The position numbers and the translations under genes are program-made. Source: Paenirhizobium cremeum (GTDB taxonomy: Bacteria > Pseudomonadota > Alphaproteobacteria > Rhizobiales > Rhizobiaceae). From it: a DNA stretch of 64,000 nucleotides. A model generated the notes under the pieces. That model was not told where the DNA came from. It saw nothing but the letters and a program-made list of their open reading frames with translations, and made no database searches. Positions 17,643-25,458 of this stretch are shown one piece after another (position 1 is the first letter of the stretch; each line of letters begins with the position of its first letter). Location: contig NZ_JAGGCS010000009.1 in the NCBI RefSeq assembly GCF_022884085.1, positions 100,971 to 164,970 on the forward strand. The letters run 5' to 3'.

Positions 17643-17878
17643 ACTGCACCGCCTGCCGGCGGGCGACCGAGTTCGCGGGCCATGGCAAGATAGCCCATTT
17701 TATACATCGTCCAAGCGAACGGACCATCGATGGACCGCTTCTTGTCCTGAGGAACAGCCTCCCACCAGCGTTCGAAGCTCCGGCGGGCATTCTTGGTGAC
17801 CTCGGCCACGGAGAGGTCGCACGCGGTATCGTCGAGGACGTCGACCCTGGGACGGTTTGCTGACATGGCGGTTCTCAT
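17639..17878 (-). CDS. Hypothetical early phage protein
   Basis: A 79-residue protein with a conserved-looking helical core (TKNARRSFERWWEAVPQDKK and WTMYKMGYLAMARE). It overlaps both neighbours by four bases (ATGA), which supports it as a real gene. An internal ATG at 17866 is an alternative start. The function is unknown. Confidence 0.6.
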   Translation of the reverse strand: MRTAMSANRPRVDVLDDTACDLSVAEVTKNARRSFERWWEAVPQDKKRSIDGPFAWTMYKMGYLAMARELGRPPAGGAV

Positions 17879-18177
17879 GCGGCCACCTGCATGTCAGTCG
17901 ACGCGTTAGATTTTTGACTTTCTAACGGCGCACGTTTCGCGGTATTGAAGATGCGGTTAGGTTGTATGGGATAACGGTCAGGCCACACCACTTCGACGGG
18001 ATCACCGAGAAAGTCCGCGATCAGCTTTTCGTTGGTGCGGTTCCACCGGGTCCAGATGCCGCGAAAGGAGCTGGGGTTACGGCCGTTCTCCACGGCGAAA
18101 TCGTTGAACCTGACGCCACGGCGTCGAAATTCGGCAAGGATCGAGTGGCGATCCCACTTGGGTTTGGCCTTGGCCAT
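17875..18177 (-). CDS. Ner-like transcriptional regulator
   Basis: A 100-residue protein starting MAKAKPKWDRHSILAE. Residues about 9-70 match the Ner/Nlp HTH: ILAEFRRRGVRFNDFAVENG, SSFRGIWTRWN, and the terminal WPDRYP that ends the domain. In Mu, Ner down-regulates both the early and the repressor promoters. It is the first gene of the leftward early operon and diverges from the repressor. The upstream-extended frame was rejected because it crosses the operator region. Confidence 0.85.
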   Translation of the reverse strand: MAKAKPKWDRHSILAEFRRRGVRFNDFAVENGRNPSSFRGIWTRWNRTNEKLIADFLGDPVEVVWPDRYPIQPNRIFNTAKRAPLESQKSNASTDMQVAA

Positions 18178-18279
18178 GTGACTAACTCCCACAGGAAGCG
18201 GGTGGTGGCACACCCGCTTTTTGTTGATGGTTTTGCAACAATTGCGCTCCGCCGAAGCAGGCCGCGCAAATTTGATACT

Positions 18280-18293
18280 CCAAAAATTTTTGG
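18280..18293. promoter_or_regulatory. Palindromic operator candidate between Ner and repressor
   Basis: CCAAAAATTTTTGG is a perfect 14-bp palindrome in the 150-bp divergent region. It lies inside a wider imperfect dyad, with AAATTTGA to its left (18268-18275) and TCAAATTT to its right (18298-18305). It is the best candidate site for the repressor, Ner or both, as Mu has operators exactly between c and ner. Confidence 0.55.
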
Positions 18294-18327
18294 GGGTCAA
18301 ATTTTATTTGGTGGGAATGTTTAATCT

Positions 18328-19119
18328 ATGGAAATGTCTGAAATTGCAGCAAGATTAATCGAAGAACGGGAACGCCTCGATTATAACAAAGCTGCGTTTG
18401 CACGTCTTTTGGGAATCAACTCAGAGACGCTGCGCTTGATCGAGGCTGGGAAATCGGCCTTCCGAGTTGATGTTCTCGCTCGTGGTGCGTCTGCTGGCAT
18501 AGATGTTCAGTATGTACTGACGGGAGTTAGATCCCAAAATACGGAGACGGTTGCCCAAGAGATCGGTTTCGAAAAGCAGGTAATCAAAGGTGAAGTTTCC
18601 GGCATCGGATTCGTCGGGCCGGGGTCTCGCGTCCAGATCGTTAATACCCAGCAGCACATCACCCGCACGAAGGTTGAGGCGAAGCCTGGAACCGATCATA
18701 TCCGGGACGAACAAAAACGGATCTTGACAGACTTGGTGGATCAGGTTGTTGAGACGGAAGCTGTTCTGAAGAAGACACCCAAGACGCATCGTGCCGTCTG
18801 GTCCTCGCTCAACAAGCATTGCGGGGTAACGAGCTACCACCTCATCAGGCTTGAGGACTTCGACAAGGCGCGGAAGTTTCTCAACATGTGGCTCGGTAGG
18901 CTGAACTCGTCGGCCTCCGCGCCGGTGAAGAACGGCGATGCATGGCGAAACAAGAAGATCGCCTACATCAAGACCAACACCAAATCACCGGAAGACGAGG
19001 CCGCCATGCGCGCCTACATCAAACGCGAGTTCAAGGCCACGAGTCTGACGGAACTGGCGAATGATGAGCTGGAACAGACCTATCGTTACGTCGCCGGCCT
19101 TAAGCGTCGCAAGAAATGA
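18328..19119 (+). CDS. Phage repressor (XRE HTH plus ORF6C-like domain)
   Basis: A 263-residue protein at the position of Mu c, transcribed away from the early operon. Residues about 4-55 are an XRE helix-turn-helix (YNKAAFARLLGINSETLRLI). Residues about 125-195 resemble the ORF6C domain of phage anti-repressor and repressor proteins (TDLVDQVVETEAV, VTSYHLIRLEDFDKARKFL). It probably maintains lysogeny. An ATG two codons downstream (18334) is an equally possible start. It is somewhat lower in GC than the structural genes. Confidence 0.8.
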   Translation: MEMSEIAARLIEERERLDYNKAAFARLLGINSETLRLIEAGKSAFRVDVLARGASAGIDVQYVLTGVRSQNTETVAQEIGFEKQVIKGEVSGIGFVGPGSRVQIVNTQQHITRTKVEAKPGTDHIRDEQKRILTDLVDQVVETEAVLKKTPKTHRAVWSSLNKHCGVTSYHLIRLEDFDKARKFLNMWLGRLNSSASAPVKNGDAWRNKKIAYIKTNTKSPEDEAAMRAYIKREFKATSLTELANDELEQTYRYVAGLKRRKK

Positions 19120-19203
19120 GAAATGCATGCCGGAGGTAGCTCCAATGCTACGTCGCGAAGCCACCCCGCCAAAACCATACTTTAGAGATAACGGAGAGAA
19201 CGT

Positions 19204-19587
19204 ATGAAGTTGATGAGCATGGCCGCCTTGGCGTTTTCCGCTTTGGCCACCGTGGCAGCCGCCCAGGAACCACAGGAGATCGCCGCCCTCGATGTCGCGG
19301 TAGACGCGGCGACCCTTGAGGGTAAAGCACTGAAGGTGACCGGCTGCACGATTATTGGGGCAAATATCAGCTTCATGATGTGCGGCATCAAAAGCAAGAC
19401 CGGCACCGTTGGCAATCTGCACGTCGGCGTCGAGAAACTCGACCGTGCGCAATTCAAGCAGGCGCTGCAAAATTGCGCCGGGCTGATGCCGGCCAAGGGG
19501 TGCGGCGCAACCATCATCGGCTCTCTCGGCAAAACGTTCACCGGCGAACCGAGCATCATCGCCGAGCAGATCGTATGGGTAAAGTGA
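19204..19587 (+). CDS. Small secreted protein between repressor and prophage end
   Basis: A 127-residue protein with a clear signal peptide (residues 1-20, ending TVAAAQ) and several cysteines in the mature part (about 50, 60, 97 and 103). GGAGAG lies just before the ATG. It sits downstream of the repressor in the same direction, between it and the attachment end, the usual place for lysogenic-conversion cargo. No family was recognised; a periplasmic product expressed in the lysogen is inferred. Confidence 0.75.
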   Translation: MKLMSMAALAFSALATVAAAQEPQEIAALDVAVDAATLEGKALKVTGCTIIGANISFMMCGIKSKTGTVGNLHVGVEKLDRAQFKQALQNCAGLMPAKGCGATIIGSLGKTFTGEPSIIAEQIVWVK

Positions 19588-19644
19588 CCGTTGTAAATCT
19601 GCTGCCCGCCGTCTGCTGCTAACGCCGACAAAGCTCAGTTTCAG

Positions 19645-19760
19645 ACGTCCCACCTCGGCATTCCTCATCGCCCAGGCATTGGCGGAAATTCCCCTAGAAA
19701 TTCCGCCGCTTGACTGAGGTGGGACGTTTTTCGTCAAGGTGGGTCGAAACGTCCCACCTC
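19645..19760. repeat. Three exact copies of a 12-bp site near the prophage left end
   Basis: ACGTCCCACCTC occurs at 19645-19656 and 19749-19760, and in inverse orientation at 19716-19727; a degraded copy (AAGGTGGGTCGA) lies at 19736-19747. An inverted repeat GGCGGAA/TTCCGCC (19681-19687 and 19701-19707) lies between them. The cluster is within non-coding phage DNA. Repressor or transposase enhancer binding is plausible; the factor is unknown. Confidence 0.6.
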
Positions 19761-19915
19761 CAACGCTCTGCCGCTGCCCTCACTGTACCTTCTTCTTCGC
19801 AGAAAGAGCCGTGCCGGTCTCTGACGGGCCGCCGCTGTTCCCTATTTTTGCGTTTCAATTCAAAATGTTGTTCTTGTCAGCGCGGTTGGCAGAACAATGG
19901 CGGAAGAATGCGCGA

Positions 19916-20064
19916 ACCTGTGACAAAGATTGCGCGGTTTTTCCCAACTTTTATCGTGCTTTTTGCATTTCGCCGCGCCGCCCCCGTTAGAGCGCTGGAG
20001 CGAATTTCCTTTACTCTCCGGTCACTTACCTGCGATTAGTCCATCCCTCTGACCTGTGACAAAG
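19916..20064. promoter_or_regulatory. Candidate transposase end-binding sites
   Basis: ACCTGTGACAAAG occurs at 19916-19928 and again at 20052-20064, the second within 30 bases of the predicted terminus at 20080. A related inverse stretch (GTCACTTACCTG) lies at 20021-20032. Mu carries three MuA sites at its left end with unequal spacing, so these are candidates for such sites. From 19588 to 20080 no convincing gene was seen. Confidence 0.5.
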
Positions 20065-20080
20065 GTAACACCCCCCTACA

Positions 20081-20959
20081 ATTCTCGCGTGCGGAAACCT
20101 CAACGCCCGGCACGACCCGGCATTCGCCGGCCCTCAGATCGGTGCCGAACCAGCTCACCACCAGCGCCACGTTTTCGAGATTCGGGCAAAGAGCCTGCAA
20201 TTCATCGATGGAGGCCTGCCAGTCGGTCGGCGCGGTCAGCGTGTTGCGGTTGAGGATGCGCTCCTCGCCATCCCCTGTCTTTTCCGAAACAGCCGTTGCC
20301 GCATAGCCGTGCTCGGTCGCGCCCGGAATGATCGTCACGGCGCGGATATCGCTTTCCAGCCTGCCGACCGGGCGGATCACCTCGAACTGCAAAAGCGGAA
20401 TGCGGTTGCCGAAATCGTCGAGCGGCAGCCGCTCGAACACGACATAGGCAAGCCCGCGATAAGCAGGCGCATTGCCCGCTCCCTGCTTCGCCTCGATCAG
20501 CGGATCGACAAGCTGTTTTTCCGACCCGGGATAGAAACGCATCTCCACCCCCGTCAGGTCGATTTCCTGCCCATCGGCCCAGACCCTTCGGATCGCCGCG
20601 ACCGGCCCTTCGCACAGTCCGAAGGCGACATTGGCGAAATAGCTGTAGGTCTTCACCCGCGTTCCCGTCGCCTTGCCGCCGGCGCGCTCGGTGGTCACCT
20701 CCTCCTCGAAGCGCGTCGCCCAGATCAGCGTGCCACCGAGCCTTGCCGTGCCGTAAAGCCGCGGGATCGCGGTGCCCTCCGAAGCCCCCGGCAGTCTCGC
20801 TGCCGAGAGATGCGACCCCGTCACCGTCGAACCGCCGATCAGCATGCCGTCGACGGCGCTGCCGGCAAGTGCGCCGGCGGCCCGGCCGATCACAGCGCCC
20901 AGCGGGCCGAAGACGGAGCCGAGTGCCGCACCCGCCGCCTGGAAAAGAATGGTCGCCAT
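20081..20959 (-). pseudogene. GTA host-specificity/baseplate protein (g15-like), truncated by the Mu-like prophage
   Basis: The first 293 codons are intact: a Gly/Ala-rich start (GAALGSVFGPLGAVIG) and the conserved region up to VVPGVEVSARE. Full-length relatives have over 1000 residues with a TIM-barrel and receptor-binding parts, all absent here. After AAT at 20081-20083 the frame enters the prophage end and stops 15 codons later. The ATG at 20959 follows g14 by nine bases. The rest of the gene is expected beyond the far end of the prophage. Confidence 0.85.
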
Positions 20960-20968
20960 AGAAGGACC

Positions 20969-21406
20969 TCAGAGAATGTCGGGAAAACGAAAGACACCGG
21001 CAACCCGCCGTCGCCAGGCCGGCACCAGCGCCGAGCGGATCACGGCTGCCTGCTCATAGGCGTGAATGAAATGGTCGGGACCGGAGAGAATGCCGGCATG
21101 CTTGGCGGCAAATTGCGGACGGAAGCGGAAAACCAAGAGATCGCCCGCTTCTGCTTCCGCAAGACTTGAAACAGGCACGAAATGCCTCGCGGCGGCATCG
21201 AGCAGCCGCTCCTTACCCGCCCTTTCCGCCCAATCCGGCGCATAGGCCGGCACTACCTCCGGCTCTTCGCCATAAAGATCGCGCCAGACACCGCGCACCA
21301 GACCGAGGCAATCGCAGCCGATCCCCGCCGCCGATCCCTGATGCCGGTAGGGCGTGCCGATATAACGCTCCGCCGCAGCCAGAACGCGGGTGCCGATGGC
21401 GGTCAT
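20969..21406 (-). CDS. NlpC/P60 peptidase (GTA g14-like)
   Basis: A 145-residue cysteine peptidase of the NlpC/P60 family. Cys33 in GCDCLGLVRG is the likely nucleophile and His103 in KHAGIL the base. In GTA and lambdoid tails it digests peptidoglycan during entry. The ATG at 21406 has AGAAGG six bases upstream; a longer start at 21454 lies in the AT-rich inserted DNA and looks less likely. Confidence 0.85.
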   Translation of the reverse strand: MTAIGTRVLAAAERYIGTPYRHQGSAAGIGCDCLGLVRGVWRDLYGEEPEVVPAYAPDWAERAGKERLLDAAARHFVPVSSLAEAEAGDLLVFRFRPQFAAKHAGILSGPDHFIHAYEQAAVIRSALVPAWRRRVAGVFRFPDIL

Positions 21407-21525
21407 TGAAAGCCTTCTTACCGTTTTGTCTGGATAACGGCCTATGCCGGGCAATAAATCAGAGGGGACAAGTTGAAATTAATACAACAAATCCACCTTA
21501 ATGAAATAATTTCGCAAAATTCGCT

Positions 21526-21966
21526 TCAAGGTCTATTCGTTGCCTGACGAAGAGCCATCAAATATGCATAATTCTTTATATATTCTTCCGGCAAGAAAGA
21601 GATTCTGGGAGTCGGATATCCACGCCAGCAACCGAAATTTTCGACATCCCAAGGAAGAACAACTATATTCCGACTATCCAAGTCGAATCTGGTAGCATAC
21701 GGCAACCCCATTTCATCCAAATGAGTGGCGTTTTGAATTATTAAATCTAAGTCTTTTCTTTGAACAAATTTGATGTTTTTGGTGCCATAAGCAATCCTAC
21801 AGGCGAATCGCTCGTCACTTTTGCTTTTTAATACATCAAGAATCAAACAAGGGCGAAGCTTAAGCTCGCCCTTGGGATTCGTTTCCGGGAAGTAGGCTGT
21901 CACAATATCAAATGCTGACGGAGGCTGAAGCCACCAGTCAGAATGATTTGCACAATCCGAAGCCAT
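21526..21966 (-). CDS. PemK/MazF-family toxin
   Basis: A 146-residue protein with the PemK/MazF pattern: FDIVTAYFPETN at the start, KLRPCLILDV (the RP substrate-binding turn), and a beta-rich body ending in LPEEYIKNYAYLMALRQ. The family are sequence-specific endoribonucleases that inhibit translation. It overlaps the probable antitoxin by 29 bases. The stretch is AT-rich compared with the GTA genes on both sides, as expected for an insertion. The ATG at 21993 is an alternative start. Confidence 0.75.
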   Translation of the reverse strand: MASDCANHSDWWLQPPSAFDIVTAYFPETNPKGELKLRPCLILDVLKSKSDERFACRIAYGTKNIKFVQRKDLDLIIQNATHLDEMGLPYATRFDLDSRNIVVLPWDVENFGCWRGYPTPRISFLPEEYIKNYAYLMALRQATNRP

Positions 21967-22132
21967 CAATGAGTTCCCAGTCGGAAGATCCAATCTTCTC
22001 TGCTGCGCGTTTCCGCATCAGATCGACAGCTTCAGGCGTAACATCATCATGCGATTTATACACCTCCGGCGGAAATCGGCTTGCGTCCCGATCATCGAAG
22101 TGGCTGTCAGCCCTGCGCATCGGTGCAGACAT
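21938..22132 (-). CDS. Probable antitoxin partner of the PemK/MazF-like toxin
   Basis: A 64-residue, mostly polar protein directly upstream of the toxin and overlapping it, with a strong AGGAGA eight bases before the ATG. Segment DDVTPEAVDLMRKRAAEKIG is helical. No known DNA-binding motif is obvious, so the antitoxin role is drawn from size, overlap and order. Confidence 0.6.
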   Translation of the reverse strand: MSAPMRRADSHFDDRDASRFPPEVYKSHDDVTPEAVDLMRKRAAEKIGSSDWELIDGFGLCKSF

Positions 22133-22365
22133 TTTCGTCTCCTATATCTTTGTTAAGAGCAGATAAGCACGAATCTTGTCACGGTACAACGCATCATTTG
22201 GTCGATGGTTTCAGACTGTAACCCTACATTCCTTGCCGTGGGCTTAATCATTTCGCGCGCTTCTTGATGCTAAATGTGGTGCTCTTAGCACAAGTTTCAA
22301 GCGCAGAGGAAGTGCACTTTGCCGTGGCGGCAGATCATTTTTTAGCGCGCACTGATAATGCACAC

Positions 22366-23259
22366 TCACTCATAAAGCACGCTCCCGTCATGCAGGCTCT
22401 CGCCCTTCACGTAGGAATAGGCGAAGTCGCTGCCCGGCATATGCGGAAAACCCCGGAAGTTCATGGCATTGGCAAACCGGTCGCGACAGGTCGAAAACGC
22501 CTTGTCGCAACCGATGGAAACAGTCACGACATCCCCCGCCTCCGGCAATCCCTCCAGCGGCAGCCAGAGCCTGAGCCGCACCCCGCCCGTCGCCGCCTCG
22601 CTATCCTCCACCTGAACGGAAATCCCGGCATTGGCGCCGCCGTCGAAACCAAGGTGCCCCAGCCGGAAATGCCCGTCCTCGACACTCGCCGGCAGCGCCA
22701 CGACGATACGGTCCCGGCTTTCGACCGCAGCCACCGTTCCCGAAAGCCGCCGCCCGCCCGTCGCCATGTCGATGCCGCAGCGGCGGTCGCCAAGGCTCGC
22801 GTCGCAGCGGCGGTTGTAGATCCGTCCGTTTTCCTGCGACAGCCGGTGGGCGAAACTCCTGAGTTCGGCGGTAAAGGCCTCGCCGGCCCGCGAGACCTCG
22901 CCGATTTCCTTCACGGACACCAGCAGGTGCTGCGCCTCCGGTTCCTGCCAGTTGACGAGGAAGACCTCCACCCGCGCGCCGTCATAGCGCCCGGCGGCAA
23001 GGTCGGCCTCGGTGATCGCTTCGCTGGAAAAGCCGCCGGTCACCTCCGCCGCCGGAGCCGCCATGCCGCCCGTCTCCCGCGCTTCACTCGCGGTAAAGCC
23101 GCTCGCCGCCCGGAATGTCGTGCCGGCAAACAGCAGTGGATGGTCGTGCTCGGTAAACCCCAGCACCACCCCATCACTGCGCGTCACCCGCCAGGCGCGG
23201 CAAAGCGTCGTCACTCCGCCCTCGATATGGGCGGCCAGTGCTTGCGGTATCTTTCTCAT
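22366..23259 (-). CDS. DUF2163 tail hub protein (GTA g13-like)
   Basis: A 297-residue protein. The N-terminal part has the family block WRVTRSDGVVLGFTEHDHPL, and the C-terminal part has four cysteines (RRCDASLGDRRCG and IGCDKAFSTCRDRF), which in related lambda L-type hub proteins hold an Fe-S cluster. It forms the tail-tip hub. It overlaps g12 by four bases. Its 3' end abuts the AT-rich toxin-antitoxin insert. Confidence 0.85.
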   Translation of the reverse strand: MRKIPQALAAHIEGGVTTLCRAWRVTRSDGVVLGFTEHDHPLLFAGTTFRAASGFTASEARETGGMAAPAAEVTGGFSSEAITEADLAAGRYDGARVEVFLVNWQEPEAQHLLVSVKEIGEVSRAGEAFTAELRSFAHRLSQENGRIYNRRCDASLGDRRCGIDMATGGRRLSGTVAAVESRDRIVVALPASVEDGHFRLGHLGFDGGANAGISVQVEDSEAATGGVRLRLWLPLEGLPEAGDVVTVSIGCDKAFSTCRDRFANAMNFRGFPHMPGSDFAYSYVKGESLHDGSVLYE

Positions 23260-23903
23260 GGCAGGATCTCGATCAGCGGAATGGTGGGAATGCGCCCGGC
23301 CCGGAAGGCCTCGAGGTTGAGATCGATCCGCTCGGCATCGAAGCGCACCGGCACGTCGAATTCGAAGCCCACCCGTACAAGCGCGCCGGACTGAGGAATA
23401 TAATCCTCATCGATGACAACAAGACCGGTCGCCGCATCACAGGTGAAGGCGGAAGCCGGCAGCTCGACGCCATCGACGGCAAGCCGCACCGTGCCCGCCA
23501 CCGGCTTGGCGATCACACGCCGCCATTCGCCCGCCGCATCCCCGTAGGTCTTCGCAAGCTGGAAGGTCACGGTCTCCCCGTCCCCCTCGCCGATGACCTG
23601 GTCGAAGGGCGTTACCGCCCGGTCGGGCGCGCAGGATTTCCCGTCCACCGGATCGCGAAAACGAAAGCCATGGAGACCACCGCCCCGCGCCTCAAAGAAG
23701 GACAGCACCTCGTAAAGGTCCGCCACCGAGCGCATCCCGGACCCCGCATCATAGGCGCGGCGGCTGTCGCGCCAGCGGCGGTTGCGCGCCTCCCTGCCGT
23801 TCGACAGGTTGACAATGTCGGTGCGCCGCACCGGCCCGCCCGTCACGTTGAGCGACAGGCGCAGCGGAAACCGCACCTCGTGAAAGCCGTCTGCCATCGG
23901 CAT
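23256..23903 (-). CDS. DUF2460 distal tail protein (GTA g12-like)
   Basis: A 215-residue DUF2460 protein, with FPLRLSLNVTGGPVRRTDIV near the start and the EARGGGLHGFRFRDP block in the middle. It forms the distal tail ring between tube and hub. An ATG two codons in (23897) is an alternative start. About 120 bases separate it from the tape-measure gene. Confidence 0.88.
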   Translation of the reverse strand: MPMADGFHEVRFPLRLSLNVTGGPVRRTDIVNLSNGREARNRRWRDSRRAYDAGSGMRSVADLYEVLSFFEARGGGLHGFRFRDPVDGKSCAPDRAVTPFDQVIGEGDGETVTFQLAKTYGDAAGEWRRVIAKPVAGTVRLAVDGVELPASAFTCDAATGLVVIDEDYIPQSGALVRVGFEFDVPVRFDAERIDLNLEAFRAGRIPTIPLIEILP

Positions 23904-24024
23904 GCCTCCTTGGAATGGAACCTTGATCTGCCGTCGAAAACGGATTTGCTTTCAACGCTCTATCTATTTGTTTTCACGCAACTCCGGACGCAAAACCGGT
24001 TCCCACTTTTGCTGGAGTTGCTGT

Positions 24025-24612
24025 CTAAAGATTCCGCCGGCCGCGCCCGACCGAGCGTGCCAGCATCGCGGTGATCTGGCCTTCGCTGCGGGCGAAGCTC
24101 GCCGCATCCGTCGCCGTCACGTTGAAGTTGATCTGGGTCGTCCCGCCGCCGGCCGCCGCGACCCCGAGCGAACCGTCGGCCGCGCGCCTCAGCGGCAGGA
24201 TCGCCTCGGACCCCGCCTCGCCCATCAGGCCGAGATCGCCGCCCAGCGGAAAATAGGTCGGCGCGGAGACCACGCCGCCCGTTGCAAACGGCGTCACCCG
24301 TCCCGGCACGCCGCCATCGGCAAAGGGCAGGATGGAACCGAACCCCGCCGTCAGCGACGAGATCAGCCCCGAGGTCAGCGTCGAAAGCATGGTTTCGAGC
24401 GGCTTCAGCCCGGAGGCCAGCGCCACGTCGGAAAGCCGCAGGCCCAGCGATCGCAGCGTATCGTCGAGCCCCTTGCCGCCGATGGTGGCACTCTTCAGCG
24501 CCCCGGTCAGCGCCCGGCCGAAACTCGCCGAGCGGTTTTCAAGATCGTCAAGCGCCTTCAGCGCCGTCGACGCATCCAGCTCGACCGCAAACGAAAGACC
24601 GTCGTCATTCAT
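24025..24612 (-). CDS. Short tail tape measure protein (GTA g11-like)
   Basis: A 195-residue protein with a helical start (TALKALDDLENRSASFGRAL), a Gly-rich hydrophobic middle, and the GEAGSEAILPLRR motif typical of GTA and lambda-type short tape measures. GTA tails are short, so the low length is expected. AAAGGAG lies ahead of the ATG at 24612; the longer upstream frame runs through a palindromic repeat and is rejected. Confidence 0.85.
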   Translation of the reverse strand: MNDDGLSFAVELDASTALKALDDLENRSASFGRALTGALKSATIGGKGLDDTLRSLGLRLSDVALASGLKPLETMLSTLTSGLISSLTAGFGSILPFADGGVPGRVTPFATGGVVSAPTYFPLGGDLGLMGEAGSEAILPLRRAADGSLGVAAAGGGTTQINFNVTATDAASFARSEGQITAMLARSVGRGRRNL

Positions 24613-24727
24613 GGTTGAATGCTCCTTTGAACAAAACGGAGGCAAGTTCGATACGTTCCGCACCGTCATGCCTGTGCTCGTCACAGGCATCCAGCTAGCC
24701 CAAGTCCTTGGGCCGAAAGACCCTTTC

Positions 24728-24803
24728 GGCCTCTCATCCGCCTGCGTCCTACGGCACATTCTCCCCGCAAGCGGGGAGAAGGTTAGGGTCAGAGTGAGGG
24801 GCA
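24728..24803. repeat. Rhizobial palindromic intergenic repeat
   Basis: CTGCGTCCTACGGCACATTC is followed by CTCCCCGC-AAGCGGGGAG and then AAGGTTAGGGT. The hairpin and its flanks are shared with the element at 28716-28820 (CCTGCGTCCTGCGG, then CTCCCCACAAGGGG). It fills most of the gap between g10.1 and g11. Confidence 0.65.
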
Positions 24804-24856
24804 GGGACAGTTGGGGTTAGGTGCAGACTCGTGGCAGATAAACGAAACCCATCCCC

Positions 24857-25066
24857 TCAATCCGGAAAGGCCCGCATCAGCATCTCCAGCCCATCCCGCC
24901 CCAGCCGGGCGGGCCGCAGCGCAAACGCACCGGTCATCGCGGCAAACTCGACGAGGCTCAGCTCCCAGAAACGCGTCGGATCTAGCCGCAGGCGGCAAAG
25001 GCCGGTGTCGAGCACCGCCCCCCAGGGGAAGGGACGCGCTCTTGCCCCGCCGCCTGCGGCTCTCAA
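24857..25066 (-). CDS. Phage tail assembly chaperone (GTA g10.1-like, DUF2376)
   Basis: A 69-residue protein with FPWGAVLDTGLCRLRLDPTRFW and ELSLVEFAAMTGAF, the hallmarks of the rcc01693-type tail chaperone. It overlaps the GTA gp10-like gene by four bases, comparable to the G/GT arrangement of lambda. Confidence 0.8.
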   Translation of the reverse strand: MRAAGGGARARPFPWGAVLDTGLCRLRLDPTRFWELSLVEFAAMTGAFALRPARLGRDGLEMLMRAFPD

Positions 25067-25458
25067 GGGTCCGGGGAGGACTTGCCGGACCCGTCGATCG
25101 TCCTGCTCGCCTCATCAGGGGCAAATGTCAGCGTCAGCAGTTCGCGCACCACCGCGGCGGCACCCGCCACGCCCCCCTCGACCGCCATGCAGCCCACGTC
25201 CTCGTCGCTGAAACGGTTGCCGCCGCCGCGCAGGCCCGCGGCGATGATGCTCATCAGATCCGCCGCCTTCAGCCGCCCGCTGGAAAAGCGCTCGGCAAGC
25301 CCTGCCAGGCTATCGGCCTGAAACATCGTTTCCAGCTCGGCCAGCGCGCCGAGCGTCAGGCAGAGAATGCGGCGCTCGCCGTCGATCACCGCCTCCACCT
25401 CGCCGCGCCTGCGGTTCGCCCTGAAGACCGAAGGCGCAAGATCGCCCGCGCCCCGCAT
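25063..25458 (-). CDS. GTA gp10-family tail protein
   Basis: A 131-residue protein with GEVEAVIDGERRILCLTLGA, LAELETMFQADSLAGL and LKAADLMSIIAAGLRGGG, as in the GTA gp10 family (PF11836). It is involved in tail assembly with the adjacent chaperone. The ATG at 25458 shares a base with the tail-tube stop (TGATG). Confidence 0.85.
   Translation of the reverse strand: MRGAGDLAPSVFRANRRRGEVEAVIDGERRILCLTLGALAELETMFQADSLAGLAERFSSGRLKAADLMSIIAAGLRGGGNRFSDEDVGCMAVEGGVAGAAAVVRELLTLTFAPDEASRTIDGSGKSSPDP

Larger units (their letters stand above)
1..20080 (-). mobile_element. Mu-like transposable prophage (left part; right end outside window)
   Basis: Gene order from 19.1 kb downwards follows phage Mu: repressor, Ner, transposase A, ATPase B, gp16, Mor, lysis genes, gp27, gp28, gp29, F, G, I. 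The outer end is placed at 20080 because the reading frame of the neighbouring tail gene stops matching its family there, and because inward on the minus strand the sequence begins TGTAG, as Mu-type ends begin with TG. A 13-bp repeat near this end could be a transposase site. The other end and the 5-bp target duplication lie beyond position 1, so the boundary is inferred. Confidence 0.88.

Noticed and set aside
22264..24618. Long plus-strand frames across g11-g13
   Set aside because: Antisense to clear tail genes, with no recognisable domain.
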